Shown here: positions 18,074 to 25,373 of the stretch, piece after piece
How the letters are laid out: each line of letters opens with the position of its first letter
Position numbering within the stretch: position 1 is the first letter of the stretch
NCBI GenBank assembly: GCA_002715965.1
Contig: PBAL01000007.1
Span: forward strand, 1-64,000
Reading direction: 5' to 3'
Length of the DNA stretch: 64,000 nucleotides
From: Verrucomicrobiales bacterium
Lineage (GTDB): Bacteria > Verrucomicrobiota > Verrucomicrobiia > Limisphaerales > JAYPXF01
Position numbers and translations under genes: made by a program
Notes under the pieces: model-generated
Database searches by the model: none
Told to the model about the DNA's origin: nothing
What the model saw: only the letters and a program-made list of their open reading frames with translations

Positions 18074-18799
18074 ATGTCAGACAGCCAAGAAAGCCAACGA
18101 ACGATTCTCGAACTGCGCGATATCACGAAAGTGTATCAGCTCGGTGGCGAGGAGATTCGCGCGCTCGACGGCGTGTCGATGAAGATCAGCGAAGGGGAGT
18201 TCATGTCCATCATAGGGCCTTCGGGAAGTGGCAAGTCCACCTTGATGCATATTCTGGGATGCCTTGATTCACCGACCTCCGGAACGCTGAATCTCGACGG
18301 GCAGGCGATTCAAAACGCCACCCCGCGCCAGTTGGCCAACATCCGGAATCGCAAGATCGGCTTTGTATTCCAGTTCTTCAACCTGCTGCCCAAACTCAAC
18401 GTCTTGCAAAACGTCGAGCTGCCGATGATCTACAGCGGCATCTCCGCGCGCGAACGCCAGGAACGCTGTATGAACGCGTTGAAGATGGTACAGTTGGCGG
18501 ATCGGCGAAAGCACCGGCCCGCGGAGTTATCCGGCGGCCAGCAACAACGCGTCGCCATTGCCCGCGCCTTGGTGAACAATCCGCGCATCATCTTCGCGGA
18601 TGAGCCCACAGGTAACTTGGATTCCCACACCGGTGAATTGATCCTGGATCTGTTCCACAATCTCCATGCTGAGGGCCGCACGCTTGTCCTCGTGACACAC
18701 GATCCGACGATCGCGGCCATTACCCCGCGCCGCATCGAGATTCGGGACGGCAAGATCGCGACCAACGTGGACCGTCGGCTCGCAGGCATAGAGAAATGA
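18074..18799 (+). CDS. ABC transporter ATP-binding protein, MacB/LolD type
   Basis: This 241-residue nucleotide-binding subunit has Walker A GPSGSGKST near 48, a Q-loop (VFQFFNLLP), the signature LSGGQQQRVAIARAL, Walker B IIFADEPTGNLD and the H-loop VTHD. The EPTGNLD form is typical of the MacB/LolD/FtsE branch, whose mechanotransmission pumps move lipoproteins, peptides or macrolides rather than importing nutrients. The gene overlaps the permease start by 4 bases (ATGA), so the pair forms one unit. It lies 700 bases after the biosynthetic cluster; a link to product export is possible but not shown. Confidence 0.93.
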   Translation: MSDSQESQRTILELRDITKVYQLGGEEIRALDGVSMKISEGEFMSIIGPSGSGKSTLMHILGCLDSPTSGTLNLDGQAIQNATPRQLANIRNRKIGFVFQFFNLLPKLNVLQNVELPMIYSGISARERQERCMNALKMVQLADRRKHRPAELSGGQQQRVAIARALVNNPRIIFADEPTGNLDSHTGELILDLFHNLHAEGRTLVLVTHDPTIAAITPRRIEIRDGKIATNVDRRLAGIEK

Positions 18800-20166
18800 A
18801 CCTCTGGAACACCATCGCGACCGGGTTCCGCGAGATCCTCGCCCACAAGTTTCGTTCCCTGTTGACGATGCTGGGAATCATCCTCGGTGTTTCCAGCCTG
18901 GTGGCCATGTCCGCAACGGTGAAAGGCATGGAGAACGGATTGAAGGAAGCTTTGGAGGAAGCTGGCGGTCTGCGCGCGATTCGCATTGAGTACGAAGATG
19001 ATCTTCCGCTGCGCCAACGACACCTTGCCGACCAGGCGACCGGCATCACGATGCATGACGTCTACGCCCTGCAACAAAGCGCGCCGCTGGCCAGGAGAAT
19101 CACACCGCTCATTGAGATGTGGGGCTTTCGTCGAGGCGCGCTGGCACGCTTTGGAGGCCGGCGAACGCGCCCCTACAAATTTGCCGGCACCTGGCCGGAT
19201 GTCCTGACGATCGAACAACACGAGCTCGCGTACGGCCGCATGTTCAACGCCTTCGATGATGAGGAAGCACGGAGTGTCTGTGTGATCGGAACGGACGTCC
19301 GTGATGATCTGTTCGGTTCACCGGAGAAGCTGGGCCGCGAGGAAATCCCAATTGGCAAAACGATTACAGTGAACAGCCAACCACTCACGATCATCGGCAT
19401 GTTCCGTCATTATGAGAGTGAGTCCTTCAAGAAGCGCAAGGAGGCATTGGCGAAGGAAAATGAAGCGCTCATCGCAGCCGGCAAAGAACCCCGGAATCCG
19501 CGGATGCGCGACGAATTCATCTTCCGGCTGAAGAACAGCTCCATCTACATCCCGCTTAATACCATGCTGCTGAAGTTTCGCACTGCCGTGCACGCCCGCG
19601 CCGGAGCGGATGCGCAATTGACCACGCTAAAGATGGAAATCGATGATGCGAAACAACTCGAACCGGCGCTCCAACAGGCACGCAACGTCCTGATGTTCAC
19701 TCACAAGGGAATCGAGGACTTTGCCTTCCGCACGCGCGAGGATGACGCGGGCGAAATCACAACCTCCATCTCGGATGCCCGGCGAAGCGGAGGAATCATT
19801 GCCGCGATCAGTCTCATCGTTGGCGGCATTGGCATCATGAACATCATGCTCGCCAGCATCTCCGAACGCGTCCGCGAAATCGGCCTGCGCAAGGCCGTCG
19901 GTGCCACTACTGCAGACGTGTTTGTGCAGATTCTCGTGGAGAGCACGGTCATCGCGATTCTCGGAGGGTTGCTCGGCCTCCTGACATCGTTCGGCTTGAT
20001 TCAGCTCATTGAAAACCTCACACCTGAATCCAATGCTCCCATGTTGACGGCCACCCCGATGATCATCGCCTTCGCCTGCAGCGTCACCATCGGCGTCCTG
20101 GCCGGACTCTTCCCCGCGATCAAGGCATCCCGGCTGCACCCGATCCAGGCCCTGCGCTACAGCTGA
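18796..20166 (+). CDS. MacB-type ABC transporter permease
   Basis: This 456-residue protein has the layout of MacB-like permeases: one N-terminal membrane helix (about 18-42, in [20 protein letters not shown]), a large periplasmic domain (about 50-320), then three C-terminal helices containing [20 protein letters not shown] and GLRKAVGAT, ending with [18 protein letters not shown]. These are hallmark motifs of the MacB_PCD/FtsX families. It is translationally coupled to the ATPase at 18074. No membrane-fusion partner or outer-membrane channel gene is adjacent, so any tripartite partner must be elsewhere. The substrate is unknown. Confidence 0.92.
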   Translation: MNLWNTIATGFREILAHKFRSLLTMLGIILGVSSLVAMSATVKGMENGLKEALEEAGGLRAIRIEYEDDLPLRQRHLADQATGITMHDVYALQQSAPLARRITPLIEMWGFRRGALARFGGRRTRPYKFAGTWPDVLTIEQHELAYGRMFNAFDDEEARSVCVIGTDVRDDLFGSPEKLGREEIPIGKTITVNSQPLTIIGMFRHYESESFKKRKEALAKENEALIAAGKEPRNPRMRDEFIFRLKNSSIYIPLNTMLLKFRTAVHARAGADAQLTTLKMEIDDAKQLEPALQQARNVLMFTHKGIEDFAFRTREDDAGEITTSISDARRSGGIIAAISLIVGGIGIMNIMLASISERVREIGLRKAVGATTADVFVQILVESTVIAILGGLLGLLTSFGLIQLIENLTPESNAPMLTATPMIIAFACSVTIGVLAGLFPAIKASRLHPIQALRYS

Positions 20167-20171
20167 CCGAA

Positions 20172-20348
20172 ATGAAGAATCTTCCGCTCAGTCTTGCCGG
20201 TGGCAGATTCAAGCATGGCCAGCACCTGCCCTTCGATCGTGCGAACAACCATCCCTTGACGAACCTCTACGTATCGATGCTGCAGCGGCTTGGGCTTGAG
20301 ACCGATCCATCCTCAACCGGCACGAAACGGCTGCGCGGAGTCGAATCC
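20172..20348 (+). pseudogene. C-terminal remnant of a DUF1552-like protein
   Basis: Right after the permease a short frame reads [19 protein letters not shown], then [20 protein letters not shown] and LGLETD, and ends near RLRGVES. This matches the C-terminal signature of DUF1552 proteins, common in Planctomycetes and Verrucomicrobia (LAGGxFxHGQHLxFD ... [13 protein letters not shown]), as I remember the family. The other roughly 400 residues are missing and the last residues are altered, so this is a truncated remnant. Its end overlaps a - strand gene fragment. Confidence 0.65.
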
Positions 20349-20585
20349 GATGCGAAACGTATTCAACGCACTACGCCCATGCAAACCGGAGACCCATGGC
20401 GCAAAGCTTTGAAAGTCAGTGCTCTGTTGGATGGAGTAGGTTTTCCCCGTCTTCGCCCGCCATCGAAGTTCGATCGCGTTTGGATCCGTCGGCCGATTGG
20501 TGATGGTTATCGGGTCGAGGGCAGAAACGCTAGTCACCCCGAGAACGAAGGTCCAGCAGAGGATTAGCCTGGCGGTTGTTTGCAT
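20313..20585 (-). CDS. Short secreted protein fragment with a fibronectin-like strand pattern
   Basis: This 90-residue frame starts [20 protein letters not shown], a plausible signal peptide (cleavage after SALA-type residues near 23), followed by [20 protein letters not shown] and [13 protein letters not shown]. That pattern recurs in C-terminal adhesion-like domains of verrucomicrobial secreted proteins. It is much shorter than such proteins usually are, and its 3' end overlaps the DUF1552 remnant on the other strand, so it may be a shortened or fused remnant rather than a working gene. Function unknown. Confidence 0.4.
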   Translation of the reverse strand: MQTTARLILCWTFVLGVTSVSALDPITITNRPTDPNAIELRWRAKTGKTYSIQQSTDFQSFAPWVSGLHGRSALNTFRIGFDSAQPFRAG

Positions 20586-20641
20586 GGCTGCGCGTGTTCC
20601 AGCACACCGGTTCTCGCAGCCGAGAGAAAACCGCGCCTGCC

Positions 20642-21676
20642 TTAAACCCGTCCCAGCATCCGATCGAGCGAATCGTTGGTCTGGTAGATCAATGCCTCCG
20701 GGTAATGCTGATAAGGATGAAAATACTCAAAGGTCAGGTAACCATCATACCCCACCTTGTCCAATTCCTCGATCACGGCCGGCCAATTCGTCGTGCCATC
20801 CAGCAAGGGACGAAAACATTCCAGCGAATGATCCGTTCCCTTCTTGGTGAATTCCTTCAGGTGGATATTCTTCGTCCGCTTGCCCAGCAGACGCGCCCAA
20901 TGTTCGGGGAACTGGTATTCCATGATGTTGCCGGTATCGAAATGCACACGGCAGTATTCGCTGTCAAAATGATCCACAAACGCGTTCATCTCCATCGGCG
21001 TCATCAGATAGCCATTGAAGAAGATGTTCTCCATGTTCAGATAGACACCCAGTCGCTCGGCATCACGTAGCAATTTCCCAATTGCATCCTTCGCCCGTCG
21101 ATCGCAGATATCGTTGGCGACCGGCTCATGGTCATCACGCCAAGGAATATGAACTGCACCCGGCACCACCAACACATTCTCCACGCCCAGGTCAGCGGCC
21201 GCCTTGGCGATCTTGCCAGCCAGCTCAATGCCACGGTTTCGCTTCGTCTCGTCATTGCTCGAAAGCGGATAGGGCCAGAACAGGAACGAACACAACCCAC
21301 TGATCTGAATCCCAATCTTGTCCGCCATCTTGCGAATCTCTGTGTATTCCTTGGTGCCGGACATGGGCGAGAGGTCGTTGTCCAAATCGTAATTCAGCTC
21401 GATGCCATCAAAACCCGCGTCCTTCGCCAATTGAAGGCATCGCTTTAGATCCATCCGATCCGGATAAGGAAACGCCCACTGATTGATGGACTTCTTCATC
21501 TTGCTGTATCGCTTGGGCGAGGAACGGAGTTCATCCGACGGTTTGTTCTGCGCCTGGGCTGCGCCAGTGGCGGTCGCAGCTGCAGCCGCCATCAATCCGC
21601 CGGTCTTGAACACATCACGTCGGCTGATCGAAGAATTGGGGCGGGGGATGAGAGATTCGGGAGTTTCGCCTTGCAT
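20642..21676 (-). CDS. Tat-exported sugar phosphate isomerase/epimerase-like TIM-barrel protein
   Basis: This 344-residue protein belongs to the xylose-isomerase-like TIM-barrel family (hydroxypyruvate isomerase/inosose dehydratase relatives). The ATG at 21674-21676 is chosen because it puts a twin-arginine signal (SRRDVFKTGGLMAAAAA) at the N-terminus; the longer upstream frame has no signal-like start. Barrel motifs include LAKDAGFDGIELNYDLDN, a metal-ligand Glu in NMENIFF, HFDTGN and a late Glu in YLTFEYFHPY. It is probably periplasmic and metal-dependent, acting on a sugar or sugar derivative. The substrate is unknown. A purine-rich stretch (aaaggtgagg) lies upstream of the start on the coding strand. 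Confidence 0.88.
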   Translation of the reverse strand: MQGETPESLIPRPNSSISRRDVFKTGGLMAAAAATATGAAQAQNKPSDELRSSPKRYSKMKKSINQWAFPYPDRMDLKRCLQLAKDAGFDGIELNYDLDNDLSPMSGTKEYTEIRKMADKIGIQISGLCSFLFWPYPLSSNDETKRNRGIELAGKIAKAAADLGVENVLVVPGAVHIPWRDDHEPVANDICDRRAKDAIGKLLRDAERLGVYLNMENIFFNGYLMTPMEMNAFVDHFDSEYCRVHFDTGNIMEYQFPEHWARLLGKRTKNIHLKEFTKKGTDHSLECFRPLLDGTTNWPAVIEELDKVGYDGYLTFEYFHPYQHYPEALIYQTNDSLDRMLGRV

Positions 21677-21806
21677 GTTGGCCCCGTTATAAACCTCACC
21701 TTTCCCAACACAACTTCGAACTACAACCCAGGAGGTGATTCTTCGTGGGGTGGGGAATTCCTGCCTGGCTTCGGCTCCGTCCGGTTGGGGCAAGGACGGT
21801 AAACAA

Positions 21807-21983
21807 AAGCACAACGTGCTCTTCACGCTGCCGGGAATCACTCCGGAACAGGTGATCAAACAGCTTCCCCCGGCCAAACCTAACATTGAGACGATTTCGG
21901 TCAGCAAGCACGCTGTCTTCTGGTCGATCTCGAAGAAACAGCAGACGAAGACCAGCAAGGCACTTGTCAGATGGGTAGCCTCA
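21807..21983 (+). pseudogene. Short remnant resembling the C-terminus of a DUF1697-like protein
   Basis: A + strand stretch reads KHNVLFTLPGITPEQVIKQL, then PPAKPNIETISVSKHAVFWS and ISKKQQTKTSKALVRW. The KHAVFWSISKKQQTKT core looks like conserved protein sequence and recalls the C-terminal part of DUF1697 proteins. No N-terminal half is recognisable before it; the upstream 140 bases hold the divergent promoter side of the TIM-barrel gene. It is best read as a leftover gene fragment. The family call is from memory and weak. Confidence 0.35.
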
Positions 21984-22026
21984 ACCTGGAATCAAGCGAT
22001 TGCCAACCACCAAACCACGATCATTC

Positions 22027-22506
22027 ATGCCACATCTCTACGACGGACCATTCGACGCCATCACCCAAGACGGCAAAGTGCTAATTCTCAAATGGAAGCC
22101 GGAGACGGCTTCGATGGAAACCAAACAGTTCTTCGAGTCGATGGTGCGACTAGGCGAACTGACAATCGAGGCCGACGTGCACGGTATCCTCATCGACATC
22201 CTCGACTTCCGGCACAAGCCTACAGCGGACGTCATGGCTTTTCGCGAGGAGCACGTGATCCCGATCTACAACCAGACCGGGATCAAACGCATGGCGTTTC
22301 TGTTTCCAGGCGAAAGTCCCGGCGAAGCCACGCAGGATGCGGGCGGCGATTACGAAGTCCAGCGGTTCACCTCCGAAAACGAAGCTTTGACCTGGGCTGG
22401 CAGAATGCCGAAATTCACCGAGTATCCGGGCGTGGATCACAACTGCTGGGACCGCGCCTATCGCGATCCGGAATTGATTCGGTGGTTGTTCGGGCAATCG
22501 CGCTGA
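22027..22506 (+). CDS. Conserved hypothetical cytosolic protein, STAS/SpoIIAA-like pattern
   Basis: This protein of about 159 residues is read from the ATG at 22027; an in-frame TTG nine codons upstream is less likely. It begins MPHLYDGPFDAITQDGKVLI and alternates strands and helices as in STAS/SpoIIAA-like small proteins: a strand, a helix with two acidic residues, then GILIDILDFRHKPT and RMAFLFPGE. There is no signal peptide or membrane segment. Similar stand-alone proteins of unknown function are widespread. It is a single gene with its own intergenic spaces, and no partner kinase or anti-sigma gene is adjacent. Confidence 0.65.
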   Translation: MPHLYDGPFDAITQDGKVLILKWKPETASMETKQFFESMVRLGELTIEADVHGILIDILDFRHKPTADVMAFREEHVIPIYNQTGIKRMAFLFPGESPGEATQDAGGDYEVQRFTSENEALTWAGRMPKFTEYPGVDHNCWDRAYRDPELIRWLFGQSR

Positions 22507-22729
22507 GTGCTGGGAGTTGAAGAATTATTCCTGATTTAGTGCCAGCTGTATGCCCGTTTTGGGAGCGACGATGACCCGCACCTGGCGAAAACGCATCCGC
22601 ATCAGCTCCGCCGTAGAACAAAGCTCGCTCTACATCAATGGAGCTTCAAGCTTCCCCATAATTACCCGCAGTAAGCATTGTCCCATTACCGATTCTGCAG
22701 CATTTGAATCGGAATGAATTCTCCCGCTC

Positions 22730-24118
22730 TTACGCGGTGTGAAGGGCTCGGTCGGTTACGGCCAAGGCGGCTTCCTTGATTGATTCAGAGAGGGTGGGAT
22801 GGGCGTGGATGCAGCGGGCGATGTCTTCGCTGCTGGCTCCGAAGGTCATGGCAGCGGTGGCTTCCGCGATGAGGTCGCCGGCACGCGGGCCGATAATGTG
22901 CACTCCCAGAACCCGATCGGTTTTTTCGTCGGCGAGGATTTTGACGCGGCCGGTTGTGTCACCCAAAGCGTAGGCCCGGCCGTTGGCAGCGAAGGGGAAG
23001 ATGCCTTTCTGATACGCGATGCCGAGTTCGTTCAACTGCTCCTCGGTCTTGCCGACGGTGGCGATCTCCGGGTGGGTGTAGACGATGCCGGGGATGGTGT
23101 CGTAATCCACATGACCGGGCTGGCCGGCGATGTATTCGACGCAGGCAACACCTTCCTCTTCCGCCTTGTGGGCGAGCATGGGACCGCGGATGACGTCACC
23201 GATGGCGTAGATGCCTTCGACCGGCGTGCGGAATTGTTCGTCGACAGAAACGCGGCCGCGTTGGTCTGGCTCGAGGCCGATCGCGTCGAGCCCCAGACCT
23301 TCGGTATTGGCGCGTCGACCGACGGCGACGAGGACGCGGTCACATTGAACGGGGTCGGCGTCTTCGATCAGGACCTTGCAGGTTTTGCGGGCGGGTTTCA
23401 CGCCCTGCACCTTGGATCCGAGGCGAAAGATCAGGCCCTGCTTGGTGAAGACCTTTTGCGCTTCCTTGGCCACTTCCTCGTCCATGCCGGGCAGGATGCG
23501 ATTGAGGTATTCGACGACGGTAACCTTGGCGCCGAGGCGCTGCCAGACAGAGCCGAGTTCCAGGCCGATGTAGCCCGCGCCAATCACCACGAGGTGTTTG
23601 GGAACCTCCGGGTAGGAAAGCGCTTCTGTGCTGGTGCCGACGAGATTGCCATCCAGTTCGATGCCGGGCAGGGAAACGGGTTGGCTGCCGGTGGCGATGA
23701 TGACGTGCGGGGCTTTGAGTTGCTCGGTGGCGGATTCGCCCGGCACTTCGATTTCACCCGGCGCGAGGAATCGGCCATGGCCTCCGAATCGCTCGATCTT
23801 GTTTTGCTTCAGGAGCAACTGGACGCCTCCCGTGAGATTCTTCACGACCTGGTCCTTGCGCTTCATCATGGACGCGAGGTCGAGTTGTACCTCGCCGGTC
23901 TTCACACCGTGCGACGCGAGTTCGTGTCGGGCGGAGTGAAAGCGTTCGCTGGATTCCAAGAGCGCCTTGCTGGGAATGCAACCAACCCGGAGGCAGGTGC
24001 CACCGAGAGCCGGAGCTTTTTCCACCACGGCCACCTTCATGCCCAGTTGAGCGCCACGAATGGCGGCCACGTATCCGCCAGGTCCGGCGCCGATGACGAT
24101 GAGATCGAATTCCTTCAT
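22730..24118 (-). CDS. lpdA: Dihydrolipoyl dehydrogenase (E3)
   Basis: This 462-residue FAD enzyme reoxidises dihydrolipoamide on E2 and passes electrons to NAD+. Visible signs are the N-terminal FAD motif GAGPGGYVAA, the redox disulphide GGTCLRVGCIPSKALL, a second dinucleotide motif GAGYIGLELGSVW, AIGDVIRGPMLAHKAEEEG, and the C-terminal base His-Pro in HAHPTLSES. Length is normal and all catalytic residues are present. It is the last gene of the E1-E2-E3 operon, 9 bases after the E2 gene, so it is probably dedicated to 2-oxoglutarate dehydrogenase and perhaps shared with other lipoyl complexes. Confidence 0.97.
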   Translation of the reverse strand: MKEFDLIVIGAGPGGYVAAIRGAQLGMKVAVVEKAPALGGTCLRVGCIPSKALLESSERFHSARHELASHGVKTGEVQLDLASMMKRKDQVVKNLTGGVQLLLKQNKIERFGGHGRFLAPGEIEVPGESATEQLKAPHVIIATGSQPVSLPGIELDGNLVGTSTEALSYPEVPKHLVVIGAGYIGLELGSVWQRLGAKVTVVEYLNRILPGMDEEVAKEAQKVFTKQGLIFRLGSKVQGVKPARKTCKVLIEDADPVQCDRVLVAVGRRANTEGLGLDAIGLEPDQRGRVSVDEQFRTPVEGIYAIGDVIRGPMLAHKAEEEGVACVEYIAGQPGHVDYDTIPGIVYTHPEIATVGKTEEQLNELGIAYQKGIFPFAANGRAYALGDTTGRVKILADEKTDRVLGVHIIGPRAGDLIAEATAAMTFGASSEDIARCIHAHPTLSESIKEAALAVTDRALHTA

Positions 24119-24127
24119 GGGAGCGGA

Positions 24128-25330
24128 TCAAAGTTCGAACAGAATCTTGGCCGGGTTTTCGACGAGTTCCTTGATGTGGCGAAGGAACATCACGGCTTCC
24201 CGGCCGTCCACGATCCGGTGATCGTAGCTGAGCGCGATGTTCATCATTGGACGAATGACAACTTCTCCGTCGCGGGCGACCGGTCGTTCCTGGATGGTGT
24301 GCATTCCCAGAATACCGGTCTGCGGCGGGTTGATGATCGGTGTGGAGAGCAGGGAGCCATACACACCGCCGTTGCTGATGGTGAAGGTGCCGCCTTCGAG
24401 TTCTTCTGGCAGCAGCTTGCTTTCCTTGGCGCGGGCGGCGAGGTCGGCGATCGTCTTTTCCACATCGGCAAAGCCCATTTGCTCGGCATTGCGCAAGGGT
24501 GGAACAACGAGACCGCGACCGGCGCCGATGGCGACGCCAATGTCGTAGTAGCGATGAAAAACAATGTCGTTACCGCGAATTTCGGCGTTGAGTTGGGGAA
24601 TGTTCTTCAGGGCCTCAACGACGGCTTTCACGAAGAACGACATGAATCCGAGTTTGACGCCGTGCTTCCCCTTGAACTTTTCCTGTACGTCACGACGAAG
24701 TTGCATGACCGTGCTCATGTCCACCTCATTGACGGTGGTGAGCATCGCCATCGATTGCTGCGCCTCGACCAGTCGCCGGGCAATCGTTCGGCGCAGCGGG
24801 GTCATCCGCACGACTTCGTCGGCGCGAGGGCTGGCTTCTGCGCTTGGTTCCGCAGGGGCGGCAGCCGGAGGAGGTGCCTTCTTGCCGCGCTCGATGTGGG
24901 CCTGCACATCTTCCTTAAGCAATCGTCCACCGGGTCCGGTAGCCTTGACCTCATCGGCGCTCAAGCTGTGTTCGGTCAACAAACGCTGGGCTGCGGGCAT
25001 CACGCGGGATTGGCCGCCAGCAGACGCGGCCTTGGCAGCGGACTTTTTCGCTGCTTTCTTCTTCGCCTTCTTCGTTTTGCCCTTAGCTGCGTCGCCCGCT
25101 TCGATGATGCCCAGCGCTTCGCCAACGGCGGCAGCTTCGCCAGCCTGCTTGAGGATCTTCCCCAAAACGCCGGCTACCGGCGCGGGAATGTCGATGGAAG
25201 CCTTCTCGCTGTCGATGACCACAACGGCTTCATCTTTGGCGACAGGGTCGCCTTCACTCTTCAGCCATTCGGCCACTTCGGCTTCGGAAACGGATTCGCC
25301 CAATGATGGGACTCGGATCTCGGTCGACAT
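24128..25330 (-). CDS. sucB: 2-oxoglutarate dehydrogenase E2, dihydrolipoyl succinyltransferase
   Basis: This 400-residue protein is read from the ATG at 25328-25330. An N-terminal lipoyl domain (MSTEIRVPSLGESVSEAEVA) carries the lipoyl Lys in VVIDSEKASIDIPAP. A Lys/Ala-rich linker (about 95-115) leads to a peripheral-subunit-binding domain (RVMPAAQRLLTEHSL ... GPGGRLLKEDV), another Ala/Pro linker, and the catalytic acyltransferase core with GTFTISNGGVYGSLLSTPII and the active-site SYDHRIVDGREAV. The VPSLGESV start and the core motifs indicate succinyl rather than acetyl transfer. It sits 43 bases after E1 and 9 before E3 in the same operon. It acts in the TCA cycle in the cytoplasm. Confidence 0.96.
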   Translation of the reverse strand: MSTEIRVPSLGESVSEAEVAEWLKSEGDPVAKDEAVVVIDSEKASIDIPAPVAGVLGKILKQAGEAAAVGEALGIIEAGDAAKGKTKKAKKKAAKKSAAKAASAGGQSRVMPAAQRLLTEHSLSADEVKATGPGGRLLKEDVQAHIERGKKAPPPAAAPAEPSAEASPRADEVVRMTPLRRTIARRLVEAQQSMAMLTTVNEVDMSTVMQLRRDVQEKFKGKHGVKLGFMSFFVKAVVEALKNIPQLNAEIRGNDIVFHRYYDIGVAIGAGRGLVVPPLRNAEQMGFADVEKTIADLAARAKESKLLPEELEGGTFTISNGGVYGSLLSTPIINPPQTGILGMHTIQERPVARDGEVVIRPMMNIALSYDHRIVDGREAVMFLRHIKELVENPAKILFEL

Positions 25331-25373
25331 AGTTTGTGTGGTTGGTTGATTAAATTCGCCGGTGACTCGGTCG

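Noticed and set aside
22689-22712. Hairpin ccgattc/gaatcgg downstream of lpdA as a terminator
   Set aside because: Seven-bp stem with a ten-base loop and no T-run on the transcribed side; too weak to call.
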